From the NCBI RefSeq assembly GCF_020382885.2, contig NC_058513.1, positions 19,812,213-19,876,212 on the forward strand: a DNA stretch of 64,000 bases, read 5' to 3'. This document shows, piece after piece, positions 48,019 to 64,000 of the stretch. A program made the position numbers and the translations under genes. Under the pieces are notes generated by a model, which was not told the origin of the DNA, searched no databases, and was given only the letters and a program-made list of their open reading frames with translations. The stretch's first letter is position 1. The number at the start of each line of letters is the position of its first letter. The stretch is from Scatophagus argus (taxonomy: Eukaryota; Chordata; Actinopteri; Scatophagidae).

Positions 48019-48722
48019 TTTGTATGCTAATGTTACTTTTTAAAAGAGCAACTTGTTCTCTTATAGGCCTTTATAGGCCTGCAAATGTCCAGATTTGGTC
48101 CCTTGTGCAGCGCCGGCAACGTGTTTTCTGGTGGTTCTCGCGGTGCGTGTTCAAACGCTGATTGTTGCGGCTGCATATGAAGGTTGAGTCTGTGCAGCTG
48201 ACTCACATACATGTTTGAATCCTCTTGTGTCAACTGGGTTTTCCATTCTCAGCTGTGTCTCGTCCATCTGTCAGTTGCACAGCTACTGACTGGTTTACAC
48301 CCATTAACGAACACTGGAAAACATATCGTGTTACAACAGCTCTGATCTGTTAAACTAATCCAGAACAACTTCTTTCTGTCCTCAGTGAAGCCAGTATACA
48401 CCAGATATGAACTTTTCTCTCTGACTGCAGTAATTCTGTGGAGACAGAAATTTTAAATGCTGCTGTCACCGTTCACTTGCTGATTGATCGCTGATTGGAG
48501 GAATTGATAGCTGGTCGGTCACTGGCTCATCATGCTGGCAGCTCAGAGTCCTCAGCAGCAGTGAAGTGAGTGTGAATCTGCAGCTGGTAGCCTGCATGCA
48601 GAGAGTTGAAGTGAAGGTCAGTCTGATGAGTGCAGCTGACAGTCAACACAGCTGGACTTCATCAGTCACTCATTCACTTCACTTGCTCCCAAAACCTGGA
48701 CCAGCACTGCACCATATGAAGA

Positions 48723-49330
48723 TACAGTCATGGAAAAAAATATTAGACCACCCTTGTTTTCTTCAATTTCTTGTTCATTTTAATGTCCGGTACAACTAAA
48801 GGTACATTTGTTTGGACAAATATAATGACAACAACAAAAATAGTTTAATTTAAGCGCTGTTATCTAGCCAGCCGTTTTCTTGATAAAAAACAAAATCACT
48901 TGAGTTCATACATCAATAGCTATGGCATTGTACTGCCAGTGCCTTTAGGCGGTCAATGTTTTCTTTTCTGTCTGTCAGTCACATGAGACACACGGGAGTT
49001 AGTACTTGATTGCATAAGCATTGTTTTCGATGACTGCAGCCATGCGTCTTGGCCTGCTCTCCACCAGCTTCTGACATTGTTCTGCTGTCACAGCAGCCCA
49101 TTTCTGTTGCGAAAATTCAAACAAATCTTCTTTGTTTTTGGGCTTGTGGTTCTCCATTTTGAGTATGATGATGTCCCACAGGTTTTCAATTGGAATTAGA
49201 TCTGGTGATTGAGCAGGCCAAGGCATGGTTCAAATGTTCTGGTTCTCCATCCAGGCTTTAACTGACCTTGCCGTGTGGCAAGGGGCATTGTCTTGTTGGA
49301 AAATGCAGTCATTTGGAGGTCCCTGACACA
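48723..49330 (-). mobile_element. Tc1/mariner transposon remnant
   Basis: Left terminus CAGTCATGGAAAAAAATATT plus AGACCACCC is the Tc1 inverted-repeat type common in fish. On the minus strand at 49330-48999 the transposase C-terminus reads DNAPCHTARSVKAW, then PWPAQSPDLIPIENLWD with the last acidic residue of the DDE triad. One in-frame stop separates the two parts and the right half of the element is missing, so it is inactive. Confidence 0.85.
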
Positions 49331-49394
49331 GGAATCATCTCACATGTGAGCGCTGACAACTTGTGACAACTTGAGTTGTGGTATGGCAACAGTC

Positions 49395-49570
49395 TAGGTC
49401 TGTCCTCACAGGGAGGAGCTGATGAGATGCATGGCCCGAGGGACAAATGACCTCCTCAGTCTGTCCATGGAGCAGGACAGAGACAGCAGCCCCAATGTGC
49501 TGCTCAGCCTGTTTAAGGTGCTGTGTAGAGGATGATGGACATCATTTATTATGGATCTGAGTTTCTTACA
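49395..49570 (-). mobile_element. LINE remnant (L2/Rex-like)
   Basis: Minus-strand reading gives KLRSI, a SCSMDRLRRSFVPRAMHL stretch and SSS, typical of the C-terminus of fish L2/Rex-type elements. It begins next to the broken end of the Tc1 element. Confidence 0.6.
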
Positions 49571-50281
49571 ACACCATCACTTCCTACCAAGCCCCTGATG
49601 ATCAGCTGATTTTTACCTTCATCACCATCATCATCATCGTTCCACCTGTCACCATTCAGCAAAACAAGACGTGTGAGGACATGACCTGATGGTGTCTCTG
49701 AGTTTAGTGCTGTGGCTCTGTTCTTTTCTATTTTAGTAAGCAAAATGAAATACCCACCAAATAAAATTTATGCCAAGTTACACACATGGACAAAATTGTT
49801 GGCCCCCCTCTTTTAATGAAAGAAAAACCCAACCTGCAACCTGCATTTTTCAGTTAGCAACACTTATGCTATGTTTGTAGCCAACTCATGTAGCTGAACA
49901 GCTAATCAGTATATAACAGGATATGTTTAGCGAAGCTTAATACAAAAATGAAAGCAGAGTGAAACCACTTAGTCTTTCAGTTAGGAGCAACTACACACAC
50001 TTAGCATGATTTCAACAGCTGTGTGAAACTACTTCATGTCATGTTAGCATTATGTTAGCTGTTTGTGTTACTCCATGGTGGATTTAACCTAGCTTAGCAC
50101 AAAGACTGGAAACAAGGGGAAACTGCCCACCAGCTTAGCTATAAGCAGCTGGACTGAGTATGTTACGTTAGCTGTCTCTCTCTCTCTGTCTGTCTGTCTT
50201 TCTCAGAGGAATGCAGTAAATGATGGGAGAAAGTCTGGTGGCGCCTTGTGCCGTCTGATTGGCTGTTTCCCCCAGGGCCTG
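49571..50281. other. spacer upstream of the acta2 leader
   Basis: No gene. A copy of the short dispersed repeat TTAACCTAGCTTAGCACAAAGACTGG lies near 50085-50145 and a (CT)n patch near 50172-50200. Confidence 0.45.
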
Positions 50282-50486
50282 CCCTATAAGGCATCAAGAG
50301 AGAGGGATGGGAGGAGGACAGAGGGAGGAGGGTTTGATGTGGAGAAGGAGGAGGCCCAGGCCATGTTTGGGATGGAGGGATGGATGGATGGAGGTGGTGG
50401 AGGGTTGATAAACTCAGCCACAGCACTTCAGACTCTCACTTCTGTCCTGCCCCCCCTCACATCCCAGCAGGCCCTACACTGCCACG
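50282..50486 (+). promoter_or_regulatory. probable acta2 core promoter and non-coding first exon
   Basis: CCCTATAAGG at 50282-50291 combines a TATAA core with a CArG-like frame (one mismatch). About 195 bases on, CTGCCACG|GTAAGA at 50486/50487 is a strong splice donor. ACTA2 in other vertebrates has a non-coding first exon several kb before the coding exons. The donor here would reach the acceptor CTTGCCCGCAG at 53318, just before the ATG. Exact transcription start is not known. Confidence 0.4.
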
Positions 50487-55906
<5,420 letters not shown>

Positions 55907-57200
55907 AAGGATCCATCTTCTTCCAGACCCCCAACCCTTGTCTTCTTTTTCTTGCTCTTCCCAGCATATCTTATTTTAGCCCTCACTGAGCACGAGCTAA
56001 CAGATCGCAGATCAGCTGCCCAAATACATCCAGACAGCAAAATCAACCATCTTCTTTTGCCGTTTAGAAAGATGCTACAAATGTCTTCCTGGTTCAGTAT
56101 ATTACTCTGACAGCTGGTCAAAGGGAAGTGATGTCTTCTTGGTAGCTTGAGTTTGTGAAATAAACCTTTAACTGTTCAGAACAGAATCAGAAGATCCTTC
56201 AGCTCAAACGTCCCAACTCACCATAAAACTGTGAATGTGGCACTTGTCCTCCATCTTTAACTTCCTCTTGCTCCACCTGTGGCCCCACCCCCCTCCATGT
56301 TGGTTCTGTTTCCTGTCAAAAAGTGTGTTTTTATTTTTGATGAAAAAAAGCTTGAATGTTGCCCGCTGATGTTACCTTCCATCGTTGGCGAGTACAGCAC
56401 ATTCAAACAGTCTTATGATGATGTCACACAGTGTATGATGATGTCACATGTGAGCAGGAGGCATGGCCTCACCATGCTGTCTGCATCAGATATGTGAAGA
56501 AGTGGAAGTTGGTGTGTGATGACGGTGATGATGATGATGATGATGGAAGTGACAGGCAATTGGCCCAGATGACAATAAAGAGCTCTCATACCAGAGGACT
56601 GTTGTTTATTTCATCAGAGCAGCACGCAGTGTAGGACTGCACCCAATGGTTCATCAAATGATTTGATTAGTTGATTAATCTAACCAACAATTAATTTACC
56701 CCAAATGAATATCAAAACAGCCATGATTTCCATGTCATTGCTGCATTATGTTTGTCAGATGGCTGGTCACAAGTTGGACCTTCCAGCCAATGGACTGATG
56801 CGTCACTGCGTCTCGATGTGGGTTTATTTCATCACTGCGGTCACATGCAGCTCAGATCACTGAGTGGATCACAGACTTAATCCAGTGTAAACTTTGTATT
56901 TATCTGCTGATGTGCCCTGAAACACATTCAACTTTAACATGAAGTTCGTACATTAATCTGCCTCAGTCCCAAAAAAAGATGCATTCCTTAGTTTAATGAA
57001 GACTACAGTGAGCTGCTATTTTAAGAATCAGAGCAGTTTTTAAGACAAGATTTTAAAATAAACAAATACACAAGGAAAAGATGAAACTTAATAAGCAGTA
57101 ACTACTTGCAGAAACAGCTGATTTATGATGATGTGATCCCAGCAGACAGAAGAGAGATCACAGGCTTTAAACTGAAACACAATGAAGACTCTAAGAACTC
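55907..57200. other. acta2 3' untranslated region and spacer to stambpl1
   Basis: 55907 to about 56600 is probably the acta2 3' untranslated region (AATAAA at 56574-56579), with a short (GAT)n patch at 56525-56545. The rest shows no feature. Confidence 0.5.
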
Positions 57201-57216
57201 AGAATAGCAGTTGGGT

Positions 57217-57222
57217 TTTATT
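57217..57222 (-). terminator. poly(A) signal, stambpl1
   Basis: AATAAA on the minus strand about 970 bases past the stambpl1 stop codon; the intervening sequence has no other coding signal. Confidence 0.4.
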
Positions 57223-58189
57223 ACCAAAAAAATGGCCATCGGTTTTAAAAACAGCAGTTCAGTCGCCGTGTATTGACCAGAAAACACTGCTTCAGCTTCA
57301 GAAACACACACGCACACACACACACACACTGAACAGTAAAACATCTGCTGGTGCACAACCTGAACCCCCATCCAGCTGCAGGGACAAACAACAGGGGCTT
57401 ATGAAGTGGGGTTCAATATGAGACAAAAAGGTTTGACATTTGAAGGGTAAATTCAGGCCTGCACACTGAAGGAGACAGAAAGAGAGATGGAGTTCATGTC
57501 ATTAAAACTGTTCATATGCTGCTTAGCAGCTAATTAGCTCTGTAGCCTGTAAACTGTTGAAAGCAAACTTTTTCCCAGTGAATGAATGAGGTTAGGAGAC
57601 ATTAGAGATGCTAGCATGAAGCCAGTGTAGCTTCAGAGTCTGTTGCTCTTGTGCACTTGAGTCAGCAGACTCAGGTGCACCCCGCTATGATACAGCACTG
57701 ATGTCACAAGATCTGACTAGCTGTATGGAAGGAAGGTCTCCATCTGCACAGACCAACACCGGATCGTAATGTAATGAAGGCATGTAAAACTAGGGGGCGC
57801 CATCACGAAACTGAACACTGGATTTACGGAGTAGCCATGTTTGCTTCAGCAGATAAACATTCATGCGTTTTCAGTTTCTCAAGAAGGCACTCTGTCACTT
57901 CAACTGTCTTCTATAAAACGCACCACATCTTACACTGCAGGAGGAGCTCTGATCCGCAAACAGAAGGCAGAAAGAGAGATTTGTGTCTCTGTGCAGCCAG
58001 CAGCTGGTTTCAAAAGCAAAGCAGGTCACAACAAATTTCACAAAAAACTTCAAAGTGAACACTGAAAGTTTCTTTCAAAAATTTCAAATCCCTTCATACA
58101 CTGAAAAACTTCAAGATGATTCACACACACAGTTCACAGTTTCCTCTTGTGAAATAAAAGACAAACAGCTGGACAGCGCCGCCTGTCTG

Positions 58190-61100
58190 TCACCTGAGGT
58201 CCAGCAGGCTGATCTTTGAGTCCCTCACAACCACGTGTTTACACACCTGACAGGACAGAGACAGAGAGAGACTGCGGTTAGCTGTCTATTTAGGTTCTCA
58301 TCTGTGGTTAGCCTAGCTTAGCACAAACACTGTAGACATAGTGTAACTGCGAGCCTGGATAAGCAGTTGCAATGCCAAATTCAGACTCCTGACCCAGCAT
58401 TTAGGAACTACAATGCAAGTGGAGTATTCAGGGGGTAAATGAACATGAGGTGCTTGAGACACTGACACCAACAAAGATGGCCGACACATCTTCACTTCCT
58501 CCCACTATACAAAAATGAAGCCAAATGTCCCTGATACAAGTGCTGCCATCCTGTTCTGGTGATGTCATTTGGAGCCAGATTCTGTGCTGTAGGGACAAGG
58601 AGGTGGAGCCGCAGTATCAAGTTCCCACCCATACTCCCATCTGAGCCAATCAGGAGCGGCGCCCAGCTGTCAATTGTGAAGTTTCAGCCCCTTTTAATAG
58701 CATCAAATAACTTGTTAAAAATAAACTGAAGAAAAAGAAAAATGAATATTCAAACAACTATCAACATGATGTGATCTACTTATAATGACAGAAATCATCG
58801 TTGGAAAAAAATAATTTTTCATATACTTTCAGTTTAACATGGAGGGGGCTGCAAGCCACCAGGGGGCAATAGAGATGTTTGGGCTTTCATGTTGACTGTC
58901 TTTTTATGCACTCAGTGATTTGAGAATTACATAAGCATGGGATGTTCAGAGACTAAATCATCACGAGGAGTTTGGGGACTAAAATGAGCACTGAGTGCTC
59001 AGGAAAGGTGGTGACAGACAGAGAGCTCTGATTGGTCAGGGATCCAATCGTCATGTCTCAGAGCCAATCACGGTTCAGAAATACGACTCAAATATTTGAC
59101 TCTGTTAACCCTAACATCTCTTGAACATCCTGAAGTCTGATCTGGAGTCTGAACCTGAAGTCTGATCTAAAATCTGGTTTGGACTCTGAACCTGAAGTAG
59201 GACACAGAAAAAGTGAAACAGAGAAGGTTTCTCACACTGAACAGAGGAGGCTCCTTGGAATGAGGATGGAAACCTTTCAGTCTGCAGCCAGAGACCTCCA
59301 ACATCCCTGGACTGGTCAACCTGAACACACCAGTACTGAGAGAGGGTGGGGTGGGGGGTGTCAAATCAGAGGGTCAGTCTTACCTGAGACATCTGCATTT
59401 AAGGTAAAGTCCTCCTAATATCTAATGTGCATCCTTCCTTATGCATATATCATTGAAAAAATGGTCAACTTTTAAAATCAACATGTTATCAGTTTGTCTT
59501 ACATATTGCCTTTTGGGGAATGTACTCCCCAGTGTGCATGCATGTGCATATGTTTGTTTGTGTGTGTGTGTGTGTGTGCGTGTGTTGAACCTACTCATTG
59601 TGTCTGGGAGCGCACACGATGGCAATGGCCTCTGGCAGCATTAGCTGATAAGAACAGTGAGTGTGGAGGTCGACACTGGAAAGGAAGGCTGTCTGAGTGG
59701 GATGAGTCTGATCACACACACACACATGCAGAGGTCAAAGGTCAGAGAACAACACAAACACACACAACTGATCTAATTAAAATTTGATTAAATTATGGTT
59801 CTTCATTTTTGTGTTCAAGTAAGTGATCAGCTCGAGTGACAGCAAATATGAAGCTGAACTGATATTAAAACTGTCATTTCTGTTTTAAGTGTTGCAACAC
59901 ACTCCTGCAGAGTGAGACCTCTGTCGGCCTGCTCCCATCTCTGTCCCTCTCTCTTTTCTCATCTGTTGCACGACCCCAGGCTCTGTTTCCATGGCGATAT
60001 TTGATCATGCAAATGTAGGGGAAGAAAAAGTACAACAGAGGTCATTTTTCTATGTGTGGGTGTTTTATCATGCTGTGGGGACCTCACATGTCCCTGATTC
60101 ACATGTAGTCCTGCTGGAGCTCATCGGAACATTGCTCTGCCACCTTTTACTCCAGGAAAAAATCTGGTTGAAATTAGCATACGTTTTGTTTTGTTTTGTT
60201 CTAATTCACAGTGTGTGCACTAAGATCCAGTGATCACAAAAGCCAATAACAACAGGTGGAATGATCAGCTTTAAGACATGCTGATGTTTAACACAGCACA
60301 GCACATCCAGAACACAAACCATGCGTGTTTTCTTGTTTCCACAATCTACTACGTGTCATCACCTGACAATACTTAGCTGGATGTTTGGACAACTACAGAC
60401 TGATATTCCCACCATGGTGAGGTCAGGATTTATCTGAAAAGTTCTGTGTTAAGGTGTTAGCATGTGCTTAGCATTTCTTTTGCATGTGTCTTGTGTTTTT
60501 AGTTTTCCATGTTTAGCGTGTAGTCATACATGGATCCAGCCAAGAGTCAGCAGGTTCTGTTGGTCCTGGAAGCTGAAGAGCTCCTCCACGTTCTCCATGT
60601 CGCAGAAATCTGGACCTGCTGACTGTTTTGGGATCACAACATGAGTCAGCATGAACTCGTCGTGCGTCTGAGGGTGAGAGACAATCACACAGACAGGAGA
60701 GAGAGGCTCTCAGTGGGAGAACTGGTGAGCATCAGTCAGCAGGTACACAACAGGTAAACTGTCTCACCAGTCGTCCACAGAGGACTCCACAAGTTTCTAT
60801 TCCTCTGGTTGTGTTGGAGTCAGCCAGCAGCAGGAAACGATATGTCAGATCTCTGGGAATCACCACCCGCCTCAGACCCTCCACCTTCTGAGCTGCACAC
60901 ATACACACAGACAAAACAAACACACACAGGATCATGATACACAAACCCTCAGACACACGCACCTACAGATCAGAGTAGTCAGGTACATTCATGTGTGTAT
61001 TTGAACTCACTGTGTACTCCAGCCAGTGTGGCAGCTGGTTGGCTGACAGGGGCTGGTGGTCTGTTCCTGTTGGAATCCGCCCCCTGAGATCGAACGGCAT

Positions 61101-62797
61101 CTCTGATCGGCTGCTGAGACAGACAGGAGCCATCTGGTGCCTCAGGCACTTTGGTCCCCACCTGAAGAAGAAACATATCACTGCAAATATACTACAATAC
61201 ACAGTGATGACAATACCACTGACAGACACTGACATTAAAATACATCAGAATCACTAGACAGTCGTAGTAATTGTAGTAGTGCAATATTAGGAGCAGAGCG
61301 GTAGCAGTAACTCCCCTAACATTGGTAGCAGCACAAGGTACTTGTAGGCATTGTAGTAGCTGAAGTAACAGTGGAAGTAAATGCAGAAGTAATTATTGTA
61401 GTAGAAACAGCAGTCGAAGCAATAGCAGTAGTCATATCATTTGTAGTTAGAGTAGCAATAGTTGTAGTAGTACAGCAGTCAACAGCCTGTTGTCACCTTC
61501 TGCTCCGCCTCCTCTCCTCTCCTACTGGCCAGTTCCTGACGCCTCAGCTGGTCCTCAAAGTAACGAAACTGTTCCGATTCGATCTGCATGCGTCGCAGGG
61601 CGGCAACACGCTGCCTCTCCTCCTCCAATAGCAGCAGCCGCCTCCTGTCCTCGTCCAATACGGAGAGTCGCTGCAGCTGCTGGCCACACCCATCAACCAC
61701 CACTGCCTGGCTCTGAGGAAACAGGGAAGTCACATGATCAGGTTTTGGTCTGCTGTGGGGGTTTGTCTGACTGGCAAATTTTTCAAAACTGAAAACATGT
61801 TTTACACATGATTACAACTTTCTGTAGGATCCACAGCAGGGGATTACCACATGTAAATGCATTTATTCTAATTTCAATCAATCTGTCATCTAATCTGATT
61901 AGCAGGTAAACACACAAAGCCAATTAAACACATGATGCAATCTGACTGGTCAACACAAACGCTCACACAGACCTGGGCTCTGAGGTACTCGGTGTGTTCC
62001 CTGCTGTATTTCTCCTGAAGACGTTTCTTCAACTCGTCTTTACGAGGAAACGCTACTTCCTGAAGTTTCTGCGCAGACAAAGACAGAGTATTATTACTAC
62101 TAATGCTGCATCTGCGATTACACATTAAGTAATTCTTTCTGTAGTACCAGCAACTGTGCCTGCAGACATTTGCAAACACTGAAAACCACCAGTCAGACTA
62201 CATTATATTCACTTGTCAGGTGCTGAGAGGTGAGGGAACCAGACTGAAGACATTCCCATCAGCTGAGTTTGCTGCAAATGTCAGCATGCTAACATAGAGG
62301 ACATGGTGATCACAATACCTGTCAAACATCAGCAGCACATTACTGTTGTGACCATGCTAATGTTAGCATTTAGCTGAAAGCAGCACTGTGTCACCTTCAT
62401 GATGAGCTGTTTTTCTGGAACGCTGCACTGCTGGTAGTCTCTGTGACCCGGGAGCTTCTCTACAAACAGCCTGAACACAAACACAGCAGCAGTCAAAACT
62501 TTGACTGTGACAGCACAAACATTTCTGTCAGTGAACATATAACAGCAACAGACAACAGTCAGTCTGTTGTGTGTCTCACGTTATAAACTTGGTGTAGAGA
62601 ACGTAGGCATTCTCCAAGCTGCCCTCCTCCAGGTAAACCGCCGCCATGCGCTCCATCTCCACTCCAGAACGGAAGTAGCGTCTTGGTGCGATGTCCTCGT
62701 TAATTTCTACGCTGCATCCCATCTTCCCCAGTGCCCGCACCCGCTCGGCCGCCGTCAGCGACACGTCGGTGTAGTCTGGTTCTGCTGCCAGCTTCTT
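58190..62797 (-). CDS. stambpl1: STAM-binding protein-like 1 (AMSH-LP), JAMM deubiquitinase; first coding exon not found
   Basis: A zinc metalloprotease that trims K63-linked ubiquitin chains from cargo at endosomes. Exons: 62797-62580, 62470-62395, 62068-61973, 61712-61497, 61161-61011, 60892-60768, 60667-60530, 59707-59595, 59335-59236 and 58246-58190; 429 residues with agreeing phases. Human has 436, so only about ten N-terminal residues are missing, upstream or beyond the window. Order: [13 protein letters not shown] (typical of STAMBPL1 rather than STAMBP), the MIT-like [10 protein letters not shown]...[27 protein letters not shown], a charged coiled coil ([20 protein letters not shown]), a variable linker, then the MPN+ domain: [31 protein letters not shown], the JAMM site [20 protein letters not shown] and [13 protein letters not shown], ending LLDLR. 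Zinc ligands H, H and D are all present; an intron splits the first HTH. A GTA-rich simple repeat fills the intron at 61262-61490. Confidence 0.93.
58247..59235. other. last intron of stambpl1
   Basis: Contains a copy of the short dispersed TTAGCCTAGCTTAGCACAAA repeat (about 58305-58360) and a segment at 58550-58900 ending in GCAAGCCACCAGGGGGCAAT, a phrase common in fish dispersed repeats. No exon seen. Confidence 0.5.
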
Positions 62798-63025
62798 CTG
62801 CACAACACAAACAGCTCAGAGAGTAACGACAGAACAAGGACAGCATGAGGGTCTGGGAGGAAACAACACATTCCTGACATTCCTGGTCCTGCTGAGTCCT
62901 CTTCACAGATGAATCAGGTGTAGACTGTCTGCTGTGTCCTGGTGATGTACTGACTCCAGAGGATAACTCGCTACCACAGAACACAGAACCGTTGAAGAAA
63001 CATCTGTGGATATTTTCATTTAACC

Positions 63026-63110
63026 GGCTCATAGCTGTCTCAAGGACACTGAATCGAACGCAACTGGACTTGGTTATATGTCAGTTCATGCTCATCAAGG
63101 CTCTGCTAGT
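63026..63110 (-). mobile_element. short Penelope-like fragment
   Basis: GTCTCAAGGACACTGAATCG, AACGCAACTGGACTTGGTTA and CAGTTCATGCTC match the reverse complement of the piece around 11615-11720 but without the hammerhead-like core. Confidence 0.45.
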
Positions 63111-64000
63111 CTTGAAAGAATCAGGCGTTTCATTTGTGAATCTCCCCAGGGGAAAAATGAAGCATCCATCTATCTATCTATCTATCCACCGGTCTCATGT
63201 CTTTTATATCTATTATTATTTTCCCTGATCATCATATTGCAGTGAATTATGAGTAGGGCTGTTTATAGGATTAAAAAATTACAATATCAGTACCAATACT
63301 GCAACCCTTGAAGTGATACTGATGCCAGCAGAGTTTTTGATTTAATATGTCAACACACTGAAGTGCTGGATGGGTGGAGCTGGTGGACCAATCACACGTC
63401 ACATCGAATCAAAGAGCGACTGCTGTCATTGGCTGTAAGCAAAACAAAAACAAATAATCATTTTTTCTATATCTGGGTACAAAAACAATCAAAGGTATTG
63501 TTTCACTGGAGAATTTTTAATACTACCTGCTAGTACTCTGTTGATATTTTTGGTACTGAGTACAGTACCCAAACTCAAATACAGTAGCATAAAATAGAAA
63601 TACTCGAGAACATGTGTCTTTAATGCGTACTTAAGTACAGTACTTGGGGTTAAGTACTTATTTATGTTCGACCAATGAAAATCTTTAGTGGTGACATCAG
63701 AACTCATCAAACGTGACAGCGAAGCTGATGCTCATATTTACGGTGCCCGCTGAAGGAGCCTGAATGCAGCGTTTGTTTGGGTGATCAGCTGTGAAGAGGA
63801 AGAGAAGAAACACTTGTCTGTTCACTGGCTGCTTTTCATTCACAACGTAAAGCCAGAGAAGAAAATCGAACGACGGAGAGACTGAAGACGCAGAGGAAGA
63901 AATAAGCCTGCAGCCAGTTAGCTTAGCCTAGCATGAAGACTGGAAACAGAGGGAAACAGTTAGCCTGGCTCAACATTAGCAGCATGTTTCATCTAGACAG
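63111..64000. other. upstream flank of stambpl1
   Basis: A short (CTAT)n tract at 63167-63187, an AT-rich middle, and another copy of the dispersed TTAGCTTAGCCTAGCATGAA repeat at 63918-63985. A promoter or first exon of stambpl1 may lie here but none could be supported. Confidence 0.4.

Noticed and set aside
61371-61631. A valine-rich frame in the stambpl1 intron
   Set aside because: It is a translation of a degenerate GTA trinucleotide repeat opposite a real exon.

Overview
The window is vertebrate nuclear DNA, almost certainly from a ray-finned (teleost) fish. Genes are split into many short GT-AG exons, the introns are small (mostly 70-500 bp), dinucleotide (CA/GT)n microsatellites are everywhere, and the dispersed repeats are typical of teleosts: tRNA-headed SINEs, L2/Rex-type and RTE-type LINE tails, Tc1, hAT-like and Penelope-like fragments. 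Every exon was placed by translating the flanks, matching remembered family sequence and checking splice phase. No database search was run, so gene names rest on recognised protein sequence and gene order.

Layout. 0-3.6 kb: a LINE remnant and microsatellites. 3.6-6.2 kb (+): a four-exon gene for a small protein I do not recognise. 7.9-11.0 kb (-): rpp30 (RNase P/MRP subunit), 12 exons, 276 aa. 11.2-12.0 kb: a Penelope-like fossil and a GAA tract. 13.2-15.3 kb (+): nudt13, carrying a SINE inside a coding exon. 16.6-19.6 kb (+): a five-exon C2H2 zinc-finger gene. 21.3-26.3 kb (+): tbc1d12, 14 coding exons, 641 aa. 27.2-33.7 kb (+): noc3l, 21 exons, 804 aa. 34.6-35.8 kb (+): ch25h, two exons. 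36-50 kb: a repeat-rich interval without a recognisable protein-coding host gene, holding a U1 snRNA copy fused to a SINE head, LINE pieces, an hAT-like element, Penelope-like fragments and a Tc1 remnant. 53.3-55.9 kb (+): acta2 (smooth-muscle alpha-actin), 377 aa, with a probable non-coding first exon near 50.3-50.5 kb. 58.2-62.8 kb (-): stambpl1 (AMSH-like deubiquitinase), whose first coding exon was not found.

The gene set matches pieces of human chromosome 10q: NOC3L-TBC1D12 are neighbours at 10q23.33, and STAMBPL1-ACTA2-FAS-CH25H lie together at 10q23.31; RPP30 and NUDT13 are also on 10q. FAS was not found between ch25h and acta2. The genes do not form a pathway. They serve tRNA/rRNA processing (rpp30, noc3l), nucleotide clean-up in mitochondria (nudt13), membrane traffic (tbc1d12, stambpl1), oxysterol synthesis (ch25h) and contraction (acta2).

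Most worth a second look: the SINE in nudt13 whose flanks look able to splice in frame (a possible new intron), the U1-SINE chimera, hammerhead-like cores in the Penelope-like copies with one covarying base pair, two long perfect hairpins in rpp30 introns, an intron inside the catalytic histidine motif of ch25h, and a perfect CArG box in the first intron of acta2.
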